Source of the DNA: Calamus simplicifolius
Lineage: Eukaryota; Streptophyta; Magnoliopsida; Arecales; Arecaceae
Assembly: GCA_900491605.1 (NCBI GenBank)
Contig: UESW01004239.1
Span: forward strand, 42,632-106,631
Length of the DNA: 64,000 bases
Reading direction: 5' to 3'
The translations under genes and the position numbers were made by a program. The notes beneath the pieces were generated by a model that saw only the letters and a list, made by a program, of their open reading frames with translations, was not told the DNA's origin and ran no database searches. Positions 21,825 through 30,956 of the stretch are shown in pieces. Every line of letters begins with the position of its first letter. Position 1 is the stretch's first letter.

Positions 21825-23696
21825 CTATTGATAATACTTATGGAGATTGTCCGCGTTCCACGTTCGGGGAACAGACTTTCCATTTAGATCTTGCAGCTTG
21901 TAGGTTCCCGGTCCAATGATCTCTGTTATTTGGTATGGGCCTTCCCAGTTTGGTGCAAGCTTTCCTTGTTCCAGTGGTTTGGAGACAGAGGCTTTTCGGA
22001 GAACAAGATCGCCAGGCAGGAAGGCTTTCCCTTTGACTCTGTAGGCGTGGTAGCGGGCCACCCTTTGCTGATAGGCAGCCACTCTGATCCGGGCCTTCTC
22101 TCTGATCTCCTCTATTAGGTCGAGGTTGGTGCGGAGCTATTCATTGCTAGCTTCCTCTGAGTAGCTTTCCACCTGCAACGATGGGAGGCCTATCTCCACA
22201 GGGATAACGGCCTCCGTGCTGAAGGCCATCCGGAATGGGGTTTCACCTGTCGGGATTCTCGGGGTGGTGCGGTAAGCCCACAGAACATGATGTAGCTCAT
22301 CCGCCCATCTGCCTTGAGCTCTGGAAAGGCGAGCTTTGATTCCTTGAAGCAGAGTCCTGTTAGTCACTTCAGCCGCTCCGTTGGCTTGTGGATGCCCGAC
22401 CGAGGTGAGGTGGTGACGGATTCCGTGCTCCTCATAGAACTAGCGAAATTTAGAGTTGTCGAACTGCTTATCGTTATCGGTGATTATGGTATGCGGGAGG
22501 CCGAATCGATAGATGATGGACCTCCATACAAAATCTCTGGCCCGTGCTTCGGTTATTTGTGCAACCGCCTCCGCCTCGACCCATTTAGTGAAGTAGTCGA
22601 TGGTGACAAATAGGAACCATATCAGCGGAGGGGAGTCTTTGAATGGTCGAGTGCCTCTGGCATGGGTCGCAGGCTCGGACTAGATCGTCTGCATCCTTCT
22701 GCATAGTCGGCCAGTAGTAGCCGTGTTGCAGCACCTTGTGGCATAGGGACCAGCTTCCCAGATGGTTGCCGCAAATCTCTTCATGTACTTCGCGCAGAGC
22801 ATAATCTGCTTCGGACGAGCGAAGGCATCTGAGCAGTGGCATGGAGAAGGATCGTTTGTAAAGTTGGTTGTTGATCAACACGTAGTGGGTGGCCTGTAGC
22901 TTCAGCTTTCTAGCCTATCTCCGGTCAGGTGGAAGCGACCCTTCTTTGAGATATTTAAGAATGGGATCGAACCACGATAGTTCAGCTTCAACTTGCATTA
23001 TTCAGTCGGCTTTCGCGATACTGGGCTTTTCTAGGGTCTCCAGGTGGAACTTTTGTTCGGCATCCATTGATTTCGCGGTCACCAATCGGGAGAGTAGGTC
23101 GGCGCGGGCATTCTCGGATCTGGGAATCTGAATGATCTCAAATTCGGTAAAACAGGGAAGCAGGCTCCGCACCTCTTGAAGATTTTGAACCATGTTCGGC
23201 TCCCGAGCTTCAAACTCTCCTCGTACATGGCCGGCCACTAGCTGAGAGTCGGTGAAGGCATTAAGCTTCTCCACCTTCAGATTACGGGCGATTCGAAGGC
23301 CGGCTAGCAGAGCTTCGTACTCGGTTTCATTGTTGGAGGCTGGGAAAGAGAACCGGACGCCATATTCAAAGGTTACCCCCTCTGGGCTGGTGAGAACCAG
23401 GCCCGCACCGGAGCGATGGGCATTATATGACCCGTCAACATGGAGGAGCCACCGTGCCCCAGATTTTGGTTCTTCGGGGGAGTCTGGGGTAGAACCATCT
23501 TCCGAGATGGTACACTCGAGGAGGAAGTCGGCTAGCACCTGAGCTTTGATGGCTGGGCGAGGCTGAAAGTGTATGTCATGCTCGCTCAACTCGATGGCCC
23601 ACTTAGTCATTCTTCCTGACGTCTCGGGACGGTGGACTACCGCCTTGATGGGTTGGTCGGTCAGGACTGTCACAGAATGTGCTTGGAAGTACGACA
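21825..23696 (-). pseudogene. Tat-type pol remnant, left arm: RNase H and integrase
   Basis: The minus frame begins in the loop with the end of RT/RNase H (VTVLTDQPIKAVVHRPETSG). An additional archaeal-like RNase H domain follows, with VDGS near 23435 and ENARADLLSRL near 23095, then the integrase HHCC zinc finger (22800-22655), the core (IDYFTKWVEAE near 22590, TDN near 22475, GAAEVTNR near 22375), and a C-terminal domain ending in NADNLHKYYQ at 21825. Lesions shared with the right arm are a TGA at 23002-23004 and a deletion of about 30 codons between zinc finger and core near 22610. A private lesion is a TAG near 22138 (CAG in the right arm). Pol proper is missing upstream because the arm stops here. 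Confidence 0.85.
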
Positions 23697-23709
23697 GTCC
23701 CGAGACGTC
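23616..23709. other. Fold-back centre of the palindrome
   Basis: The left arm ends ...GACGTCTCGGGAC at 23630 and the right arm starts GTCCCGAGACGTC at 23697, an exact inverted match. The 66 nt between (23631-23696) continue the left-arm pol coding sequence and have no counterpart in the right arm. A second short inverted pair, GGACTGTC (23664-23671) and GACAGTCC (23693-23700), lies across the loop. Confidence 0.85.
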
Positions 23710-25502
23710 AGGAAGAATGACCAAGTGGGCCGTCGAGTTGAGCGAGCATGACATACACTTTCAACCTCGCCCAGCCATCAAAGCTCAGGTGCTAGCCGAC
23801 TTCCTCCTCGAGTGTACCATCCCGAAAGATGGTTCTACCCCAGACTCCCCCGAAAAACCAAAATCTGGGGCACGGTGGCTCCTTCATGTCGACGGGTCAT
23901 CTAATGCCCATCGCTCCGATGCGGGCCTGGTTCTCACCAGCCCAGAGGGGGTAACCTTTGAATATGGCATCCGGTTCTCTTTCCCGGCCTCCAACAACGA
24001 AGCTGAGTACGAAGCTCTGCTAGCCGGCCTTCGAATCGCCCGCAATCTGAAGGTGGAGAAGCTTAATGCCTTCACCAACTCTCAGCTGGTGGCCGGCCAT
24101 GTACGAGGAGAGTTTGAAGCTCGGGAGCCGAACATGGTTCGATATCTTCAAGAGGTGCGGAGCCTGCTTCCTCGTTTTACCAAATTTGAGATCATTTAGA
24201 TTCCCAGATCCGAGAATGCCCGCGCCGACCTACTCTCCCGATTGGCGACCGCGGAATCAATGGACGCCGAACAAAAGTTCCACCTGGAGACCCTAGAAAA
24301 GCCCAGCATCACGGAAGCCGACTGAATAATGCAAGTTGAAGCTGAACCATCGTGGTTCGATCCCATTCATAAATATCTCAAAGAAGGGTCGCTTCCACCC
24401 GACCGGAGAGAGGCTAGAAAGCTGAAGCTACAGGCCACCCACTACGTGTTGATCGACAACCAGCTTTACAAACGGTCCTTCTCCATGCCACTGCTCAGAT
24501 GCCTTCGCCCGTCCGAAGCAGATTATGCTCTGTGCGAAATACATGAAGGGATTTGCCGCAACCATCTGGGAAGCCGGTCCCTATGCCACAAGGTGCTGCG
24601 ACAAGGCTACTACTGGCCGACTATGCAGAAGGATGCAGACAATCTAGTCCGAGCCTGCGACCCATGCCAGAGGCACTCGACCATTCAAAGACTCCCCTCC
24701 GCCGACATGGTTCCTATTTGTCGCCATCGACTACTTCACTAAATGGGTCGAGGCGGAGGCGGTTGCACAAATAACCGAAGCACGGGCCAGAGATTTTGTA
24801 TGGAGGTCCATCATCTGTCGATTCGGCCTCCCGCATACCATAATCACCGATAACGGTAAGCAGTTCGACAACTCTAAATTCCGCCAGTTCTGTGAAGAGC
24901 ACGGAATCCGTCACCACCTCACCTCGGTCGGGCATCCACAAGCCAACAGAGCGGCTGAAGTGACTAACAGGACCCTGCTTCAAGGGATCAAAGCTCGCCT
25001 TTCTAGAGCCCAAGGCAGATGGGCGGATGAGCTACATCATGTTCTGTGGGCCTACCGTACCACCCCGAGAATCCCGACAGATGAAACCCCATTCCGGATG
25101 GCCTTCGGCACGGAGGCCATTATCCCTGTGGAGATAGGCCTCCCATCGTTGTGGGTGGAAAGCTACTCAGAGGAAGCTAGCAACGAACAGCTCCGCACCA
25201 ACCTCGACCTAATAGAGGAGATCAGAGAGAAGGCCCGGATCAGAGTGGCTGCCTATCAGCAAAGGGTGGCCCGCTACCACGCCTACAGAGTCAAAGGGAA
25301 AGCCTTCCTGCCTGGTGATCTTGTTCTCCGAAAAGCCTCTGTCTCCAAACCACTGGAACAAGGAAAGCTGGCACCAAACTGGGAAGGCCCATACCAAATA
25401 ACGGAGATCATTGGACCGGGAACCTACAAGCTGCAAGATCTAAACGGAAAGTCTGTTCCTTGGACGTGGAACGCGGACAATCTCCGTAAGTATTATCAAT
25501 AG
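23697..25502 (+). pseudogene. Tat-type pol remnant, right arm: RNase H and integrase
   Basis: Mirror image of the left-arm pol. The archaeal-like RNase H runs from about 23830 to 24250, with VDGSSNAH near 23890, EAEYEALLAG, and TNSQLV where the left arm has TDSQLV, so a catalytic-type Asp has become Asn here. A stop at 24197-24199 and the shared TGA at 24323-24325 interrupt it. The integrase zinc finger (EIHEGICRNH...RACDPCQRH) spans 24535-24675. At 24705-24725 the frame jumps directly into FLFVAIDYFTKW; the linker containing the usual WGMD(I/L)xGPFP is missing. The core Asp residues and GlnAlaAsn...AlaGluVal follow, and the C-terminal domain ends at 25502. It is catalytically and translationally dead. 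Confidence 0.85.
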
Positions 25503-25663
25503 GGTATGTCCTCTATAAGTCCACTTTTATATACTTTATTATACCTTCCTATCGGCACATGTTTTCGTAATTTGCAACGTGAATCATCATGCATTACATT
25601 GCCAAAAATTACGAAAAGAAATAGGTGCTGCTCATCAATCCTCGGCACGACCGAGTTACCTAT

Positions 25664-26891
25664 CCAAGTAAAAAAATTCTCCAAACCTCGGCTGGGCCGA
25701 GCAACAAATTCTTTGAACCTCGGCTGGGCCGAGCAACAAATTCTCCGAACCTCGGCTGGGCCGAGCAATAAATTCTCCGAACCTTGGCAGGGCCAAGTAA
25801 AAAATTCTCCGAACCTCGGCTGGGCCGAGCAATAAATTCTTCGAACCTTGGCAGGGCCAAGTAAAAAATTCTCCGAACCTTGGCTAGGTCGAGCAACAAA
25901 TTCTTCGAACCTCGGCAGGGCCAAGTAAAAAATTCTCCGAACCTCGGCTGGGCCGAGCAATAAATTCTCCGAACCTTGGCAGGGCCAAGTAAAAAATTCT
26001 CCAAACCTCGGCTGGGTCGAGCAACAAATTCTGAACCTTGGCAGGGCCAAGTAAGAAATTCTCCAAACCTCGGCTGGGCCGAGCAACAAATTCTCCGAAC
26101 CTCGGCTGGGCCGAGCAATAAATTCTCCGAACCTTGGCAGGGCCAAGTAAAAAATTCTCCAAACCTCGGCTGGGCCAAGCAACAAATTCTCCGAACCTTG
26201 GCAGGGCCAATAAAAAATTCTCCGAACCTCGGCTGGGCCGAGCAATAAATTCTCCGAACCTTGGCAGGGCCAAGTAAAAAATTCTCCAAACCTCGGCTGG
26301 GTCGAGCAACGAATTCTTCGAACCTTGGCAGGGCCAAGTAAAAATTCTCCGAACCTCGGCTGGGCCGAGCCACAAATTCTCCGAACCTCGGCTGGGCCGA
26401 GCAATAAATTCTCCGAACCTTGGCAGGGCCAAGTAAAAAATTCTCCAAACCTCGGCTAGGCCGAGCAACAAATTCTTCGAACCTTGGCATGGCCAAGTAA
26501 AAAATTCTCCAAACCTCAGCTGGGCCGAGCAATAAATTCTCCGAACCTTGGCAGGACCAAGTAAAAAATTCTCCAAACCTCGGCTGGGCCGAGCAACAAA
26601 TTCTCCGAACCTTGGCAGGCCAAGTAAAAATTCTCTGAACCTCGTCTGGGCCGAGCAACAAATTCTCCGAACCTTGGCAGGGCCAAGTAAGAAATTCTCC
26701 ATACCTCGGCTGGGCCGAGCAATAAATTCTTCGAACCTTGGCAGGGCCAAGTAAAAATTCTCCGAACCTCGGCTGGGCCGAGCAACAATTCTCTGAACCT
26801 TGGCAGGGCCAAGTAAGAAATTCTCCGAACCTCGGCTGGACCGAGTAACCAATATCCGAACCTCGGTTGGGCCGAGCAATAATTCTTCGAA
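25664..26891. repeat. 32-bp hairpin minisatellite array, right arm, first block
   Basis: Same 32/64-bp repeat as in the left arm, here read as its complement (about 38 monomers). Alternating CTCGGC-GCCGAG and CTTGGC-GCCAAG stems are visible throughout. Small indels (for example near 26030 and 26630) change the phase. Confidence 0.88.
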
Positions 26892-27359
26892 CTAAAGTCC
26901 CGACAGAAAACCAAAGTACGCGGGCCCCGATTAAAAAGAAGAACTTCCAAATAGTCCCCAGAACTTTGGTCAATTTGAGAAAAGGCACACTTAGCAAAAA
27001 CCTTAAACGGACGCCAGGAATGCACCTTCGGCAAACCCCTAAAGGGTTCAAAAAAGCCTTACATGACCGGCCACAAACCCCAGGCAAAGCCAAAAAATTT
27101 CCTTTGTTGCTAAAATCTTTAGCAATGCCCCTATAAACTACCGAACAAACGCCCGACTCAAACGAAGCCATGGTTCAGCGCGTGAACCAAAGGAGCCACC
27201 CAGACTCTCCAACTATTCAACCAAACCTGAATGGTTCTTCTTCAAAAATCTTAGAAAATAAGAGGTTGTCAAAAAAGGCCTTTTCTCATTGATTGTAAAA
27301 AGAAAATACATAAAGAGAAACAGAAGAAGCAAAAAGAAAAAGAGGAGAAGAAGCCCTAG

Positions 27360-27668
27360 CTAGGGCTCACTGTCACTCCCAGACACCAGCAGGTCCTCCA
27401 GGCGTTCAGTGAGATCGGCGACCTGCTGACGGAGTGACACTATCTCTTCCCTTTGCCGGTCCGCCACCCAGCGCAGGGCCTCTGCCTCCCTCATAGAAAT
27501 GTCCACGTATTCCTCAACAACCCTCACGAGCCGCTGCTGATTCGCGAGGGTCGACGCTAGGCCTAGCCCGTTGACAGTGATCGTGGGGTGGCCCCTCGTT
27601 GGGTATATTAGGCCATTGATTGATGCCCTTAGTTCATCAGACGATCGCTCTCCTCCTTGAGAAGCCAT
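27360..27668 (-). CDS. Small antisense ORF, 102 aa, coiled coil
   Basis: An intact minus-strand frame from the ATG at 27668 (start chosen over an upstream non-ATG extension). The protein starts MASQGGERSSDELR, then an Asn/Gly-rich middle, then a heptad-rich C-terminal half (residues 45-95: VVEEYVDISMREAEALRWVA...LRQQVADLTERLEDLL) and an acidic tail. Upstream at 27728-27735 (minus strand) is a TATAAATA box, 60 nt before the ATG. Downstream (27340-27270) is a T-rich sequence like a plant 3' UTR. Such features suggest a real antisense transcription unit inside the element, like the larger antisense gene. I do not recognise the protein. It is the only intact frame of this size in the palindrome outside the repeats. 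Confidence 0.5.
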   Translation of the reverse strand: MASQGGERSSDELRASINGLIYPTRGHPTITVNGLGLASTLANQQRLVRVVEEYVDISMREAEALRWVADRQREEIVSLRQQVADLTERLEDLLVSGSDSEP

Positions 27669-27727
27669 GGCCAAAAACTCTTTCAAGACTGAACCGAGGG
27701 ATGACTAAGACCAGCACCCCCCGGTCG

Positions 27728-27735
27728 TATTTATA
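27728..27735 (-). promoter_or_regulatory. TATA box of the small antisense ORF
   Basis: The minus strand reads AGTATAAATACG, 60 nt upstream of the 27668 ATG, a normal spacing for a plant promoter with a short leader. Confidence 0.5.
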
Positions 27736-28149
27736 CTTGTCAGGCAAGTATTTCGATCAGTCGGGCCGTAACCACCGACCTATGAGAACTCGCCACGTAT
27801 CATCGCTTTAATTAGCACCTGCAGAATTCGAAAGGCCGTGCCACATCCCGAGTGAAATCGGTAATGCTGATGGACTGTTCGGGAATCCCCCTGAACAGAG
27901 TATCTTCCGATATGCCGACCCCCCGTAATGAATGCTTCCAACACTTCCCCAAGCTCTTTTAAGCTGGCCGCCTTTCGAGAAATGCAAAAAGGGAAGAATT
28001 CCAGCGCTTGGCAGTAATTCGTCCCCTCGGGAAGGGTAATGTCATAAATGAAGAACGTGACCATGTACAGCCCGTTCCACCCTGACGCCCCTCACCAAAC
28101 ACCGCAGGGACCTACACTACGGCTCACAGTGACGACTAAGTCACTTCTC

Positions 28150-28632
28150 CGAGCCCCAAATCTCCGAACCTCGGCTGGGCCGAGCAACAAATTCTCCGAA
28201 CCTTGGCAGGGCCAAGTAGCAAATCTCCGAACCTCGGCTAGGCCGAGCAACAGATCCTTCGAACCTTGGCAGGGCCAAGTAACGAATTCTCCGAACCTCG
28301 GCTGGGCCGAGCAATAAGTTCTCCGTACCTCGGCCGGGCCGAGCAACAAATTCTCTAAACCTTGGCAGAGAAAAGTAAAACATCTCCGAACCTCGGCTGG
28401 GCCGAGCAGTAAATTCTTCGAACCTCGGCTGGGCCGAGCAACAGATTCTCCGAACCTTGGTAGGGCCAAGTAAAACATCTCCGAACCTCGGCTGGGCCGA
28501 GCAGTAAATTCTTGAACATCGGCTGGGCCGAGCAACAGATCCTCCGAACCTTGGCAGGGCCATGTAGCAAACCTTCCGAACCTCAGCTAGCCCAAGCGAT
28601 AAATTCTCCAAACCTCGGCAAGGCTGGGCCAT
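28150..28632. repeat. 32-bp hairpin minisatellite array, right arm, second block
   Basis: About 15 monomers of the same repeat, corresponding to the outer end of the left-arm array (20568-20850). It includes the variant ending in GAGATGTTTTAC. Confidence 0.85.
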
Positions 28633-28870
28633 AAACATTCGGTTTCCAATGAGGATGAAGCATAAATCTCCGAGCTTCTGATCAAGATAAGGAGCGTATT
28701 TTGCCACCGAACAATCTCTAATCCTCCGTTTGGACCAGGGCAGTTTGCAAGCCCCAACTAGTTCGGATGGCGCGAGATCCTCGCCTAAAAATGAACGGCA
28801 CGTACCCCATGTCCAGCAACAACAAATTGGCATAGGAGAAATAGAGATTGAGAAACAGAACAAAACTCTC

Positions 28871-29714
28871 TTTATTTCACTGCCATCAAAACCAATTACA
28901 AATGCCTGAGAGGCGTTACAAGAGCATTGAAATGCATAAAATAAAGACAAGTACAAAACTCGAGCAACTGCTCCAAAGCAGACCTGGGCAACTGTGATGC
29001 TCCGGCGTCCCGACCGACGAGCTAGATAAGCCGCAAACCGTCAGCTCACGCCGATAATGGGCGGGCGACATGGACCAATAGCTGCGGCCAGCTTCGGTTA
29101 ATAATGATATCTCAGTGACCCAACCGAGATATCAGGGTGATTGAAAACGGTGGACGGAAGGTCACCCCTAACCACCCAACCGAGAGGCCCCTCGACGAGC
29201 AGGTAGGAAGCCCACGGACCCTAGCGCCGGAACACTCTCCCAAACCGAGTGTGTACCGCCCAAACTTGCCAAGGCTCAAGGACAAGGTGTCAGCGGGTGG
29301 CACGCTATTGCCCCCTCCCCACGTGGTGAAAGATTCCCCAGGCGAGCGAGCCCAGGAATTCAAACCAGGGGAGGAGGCGAAATTCACACAAACCATGGGG
29401 AGCCCGTGTATACTTCCTACCGTACGTCCCCATGAGGGAACCACAAAGGTCACACTGGAAGCACATATGTGCGCTCTCCGTGTGATCTCTGCGCCCCTCC
29501 TGTGCGCTCTCCATATGATCTCCGGGCTCATCCCCTAAGGGCGAGTCATCCTTCAACAGCTCCTTCATCGCCCCAGCCGTCCGGAGGCGAAGGGCTTATG
29601 AGAGGGAAGCTCGACCCTCCCACTCGCAACGCCAAAGAAATGAGCATGGTGGAAACTTCAATGGGAAAGAAACTTTGGGGACGACCTAACACGACCCCTC
29701 TTCCCCTTTTTATA
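28871..29714 (-). other. Candidate second antisense transcription unit, right arm
   Basis: Counterpart of 19488-20345: minus-strand TATAAAAA at 29707-29714, an ATG about 60 nt downstream, and an AATAAA-type signal at 28871-28876. The reading frames differ from the left arm through indels, so coding potential is doubtful. Confidence 0.4.
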
Positions 29715-30370
29715 GGCAAAAATGGACCGAGAACAGCTACCAAGGCCGGAAGCCCCGAGATTCAAACACAAGGCCCATGCCTCCACGTGGCCTTCCCAGG
29801 ATGGATGCAGCGCCCCATTGCGCGCCGAGCCCACCGCTGAACTGTGACGCATGCAAAGATTTTCTCTTGATCCCGAATCGCGATCATTAAACACAGAGAA
29901 TCGCCCATTGACCTTACGAAAACTGGCAGGATCAGGAGATCGTCCTACGAAAGTAATACCCTCCAATGGTAAACCGGTGCGTGCGCCGCACGTCAAGACG
30001 ACCGCGTGGGAAAAGAACAATGCCCTAAAAACATTCCGAAAGCACCAGAACAACTTTGTGTTCCCCACAATGCCGTATCATCAATTTCGGTAAAATAAAA
30101 ACCGGTTTACCTGCAGAACGGTAGGGCGTTGGCAGGACAGCAAAAAGCACAAAAACCGATTGTTCGTCGATTGCTCCCCAACGAAGCTAATCGCTCGAAG
30201 AACTTGTGCAACAAAATTGAGCGTCTCAAAGCAAAAATGAGCGCGAAGGCTATGCAAACCCTTCTTTTACTCATCGAAAAAGGAAGTGACAAAAGGAAAC
30301 GAAAAATACATCAGCCCTCGAGCCACGACACAAAATCCCGCCACATGTCGCCGCTTCGGTAACCACTCTC

Positions 30371-30665
30371 ATATGTCAGCCCTAGCCGACCTACTTCATT
30401 CGTCGGCCCTAGCCGACCTACTTCATTCGTCGGCCCTGGCCGACCTACTTCATCGTCGGTCCTGGCTGACCTACTTCATTCATCGGCCCTGGCCGACCTA
30501 CTTCATTCTCGGCCCTAGCCGACCTACTTCATCGTCGGCCCTAGCCGACCTACTTTGCTGTCGGCCTAGCCGACCTACCTCACCCGTCAGCCCTAGCCGA
30601 CTTATATCGTCTGTCATCTTCAGCCGACCTACCCTACCAGTTGGCCTTAACCGACCTACTTCGTT
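30371..30665 (-). repeat. 26-bp hairpin minisatellite, unit 1 (11 copies)
   Basis: Eleven copies of a unit with core GTCGGCCCTAGCCGAC followed by CTACTTCATTC. Several units have changed stems (GTCAGC, GTTGGC), mostly by transitions at CpG. Confidence 0.85.
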
Positions 30666-30956
30666 CCTCATGTCTTAATTAATCTGTTGCATCACTCAAA
30701 CATGAACCAAACCAGGTCGTCCCTCGGTTCGCCAATTAAGGCTATCACTCCGCTTTGGGCCCAGCCAATACATTCCCTTGATCCTGAGATGAAAATGACC
30801 AAATAGCGCCAACAAGCCGTAAGTCGCTTGCGATTGAAGCAAAATTTGGAATGAAGGACCACCCAAGAAAAAGTACTCAAATAGAAGAAGAAGGTTCATT
30901 CATTAAAAAACGTCAAGCAGAATTACAACTCGAGAAGCAAAATGAAGAAGTGACTT

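Larger units (their letters stand above)
26892..28149. other. Segment between two minisatellite blocks, absent from left arm
   Basis: About 1.26 kb of non-repetitive sequence that splits the 32-bp array in the right arm. In the left arm the array is continuous, so this segment was most likely deleted there by recombination between array units. It contains a small minus-strand gene-like unit (27360-27735). Nothing else is recognised at 26892-27240 or 27800-28149. Confidence 0.6.

Noticed and set aside
20494..21831. A 445-residue open frame, with a 503-residue twin at 25660-27171 on the other strand
   Set aside because: The 32-bp minisatellite has no stop in three frames; because 32 is not a multiple of 3 the frame cycles through all three phases. 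The peptides are repeats of the array, not a protein family.
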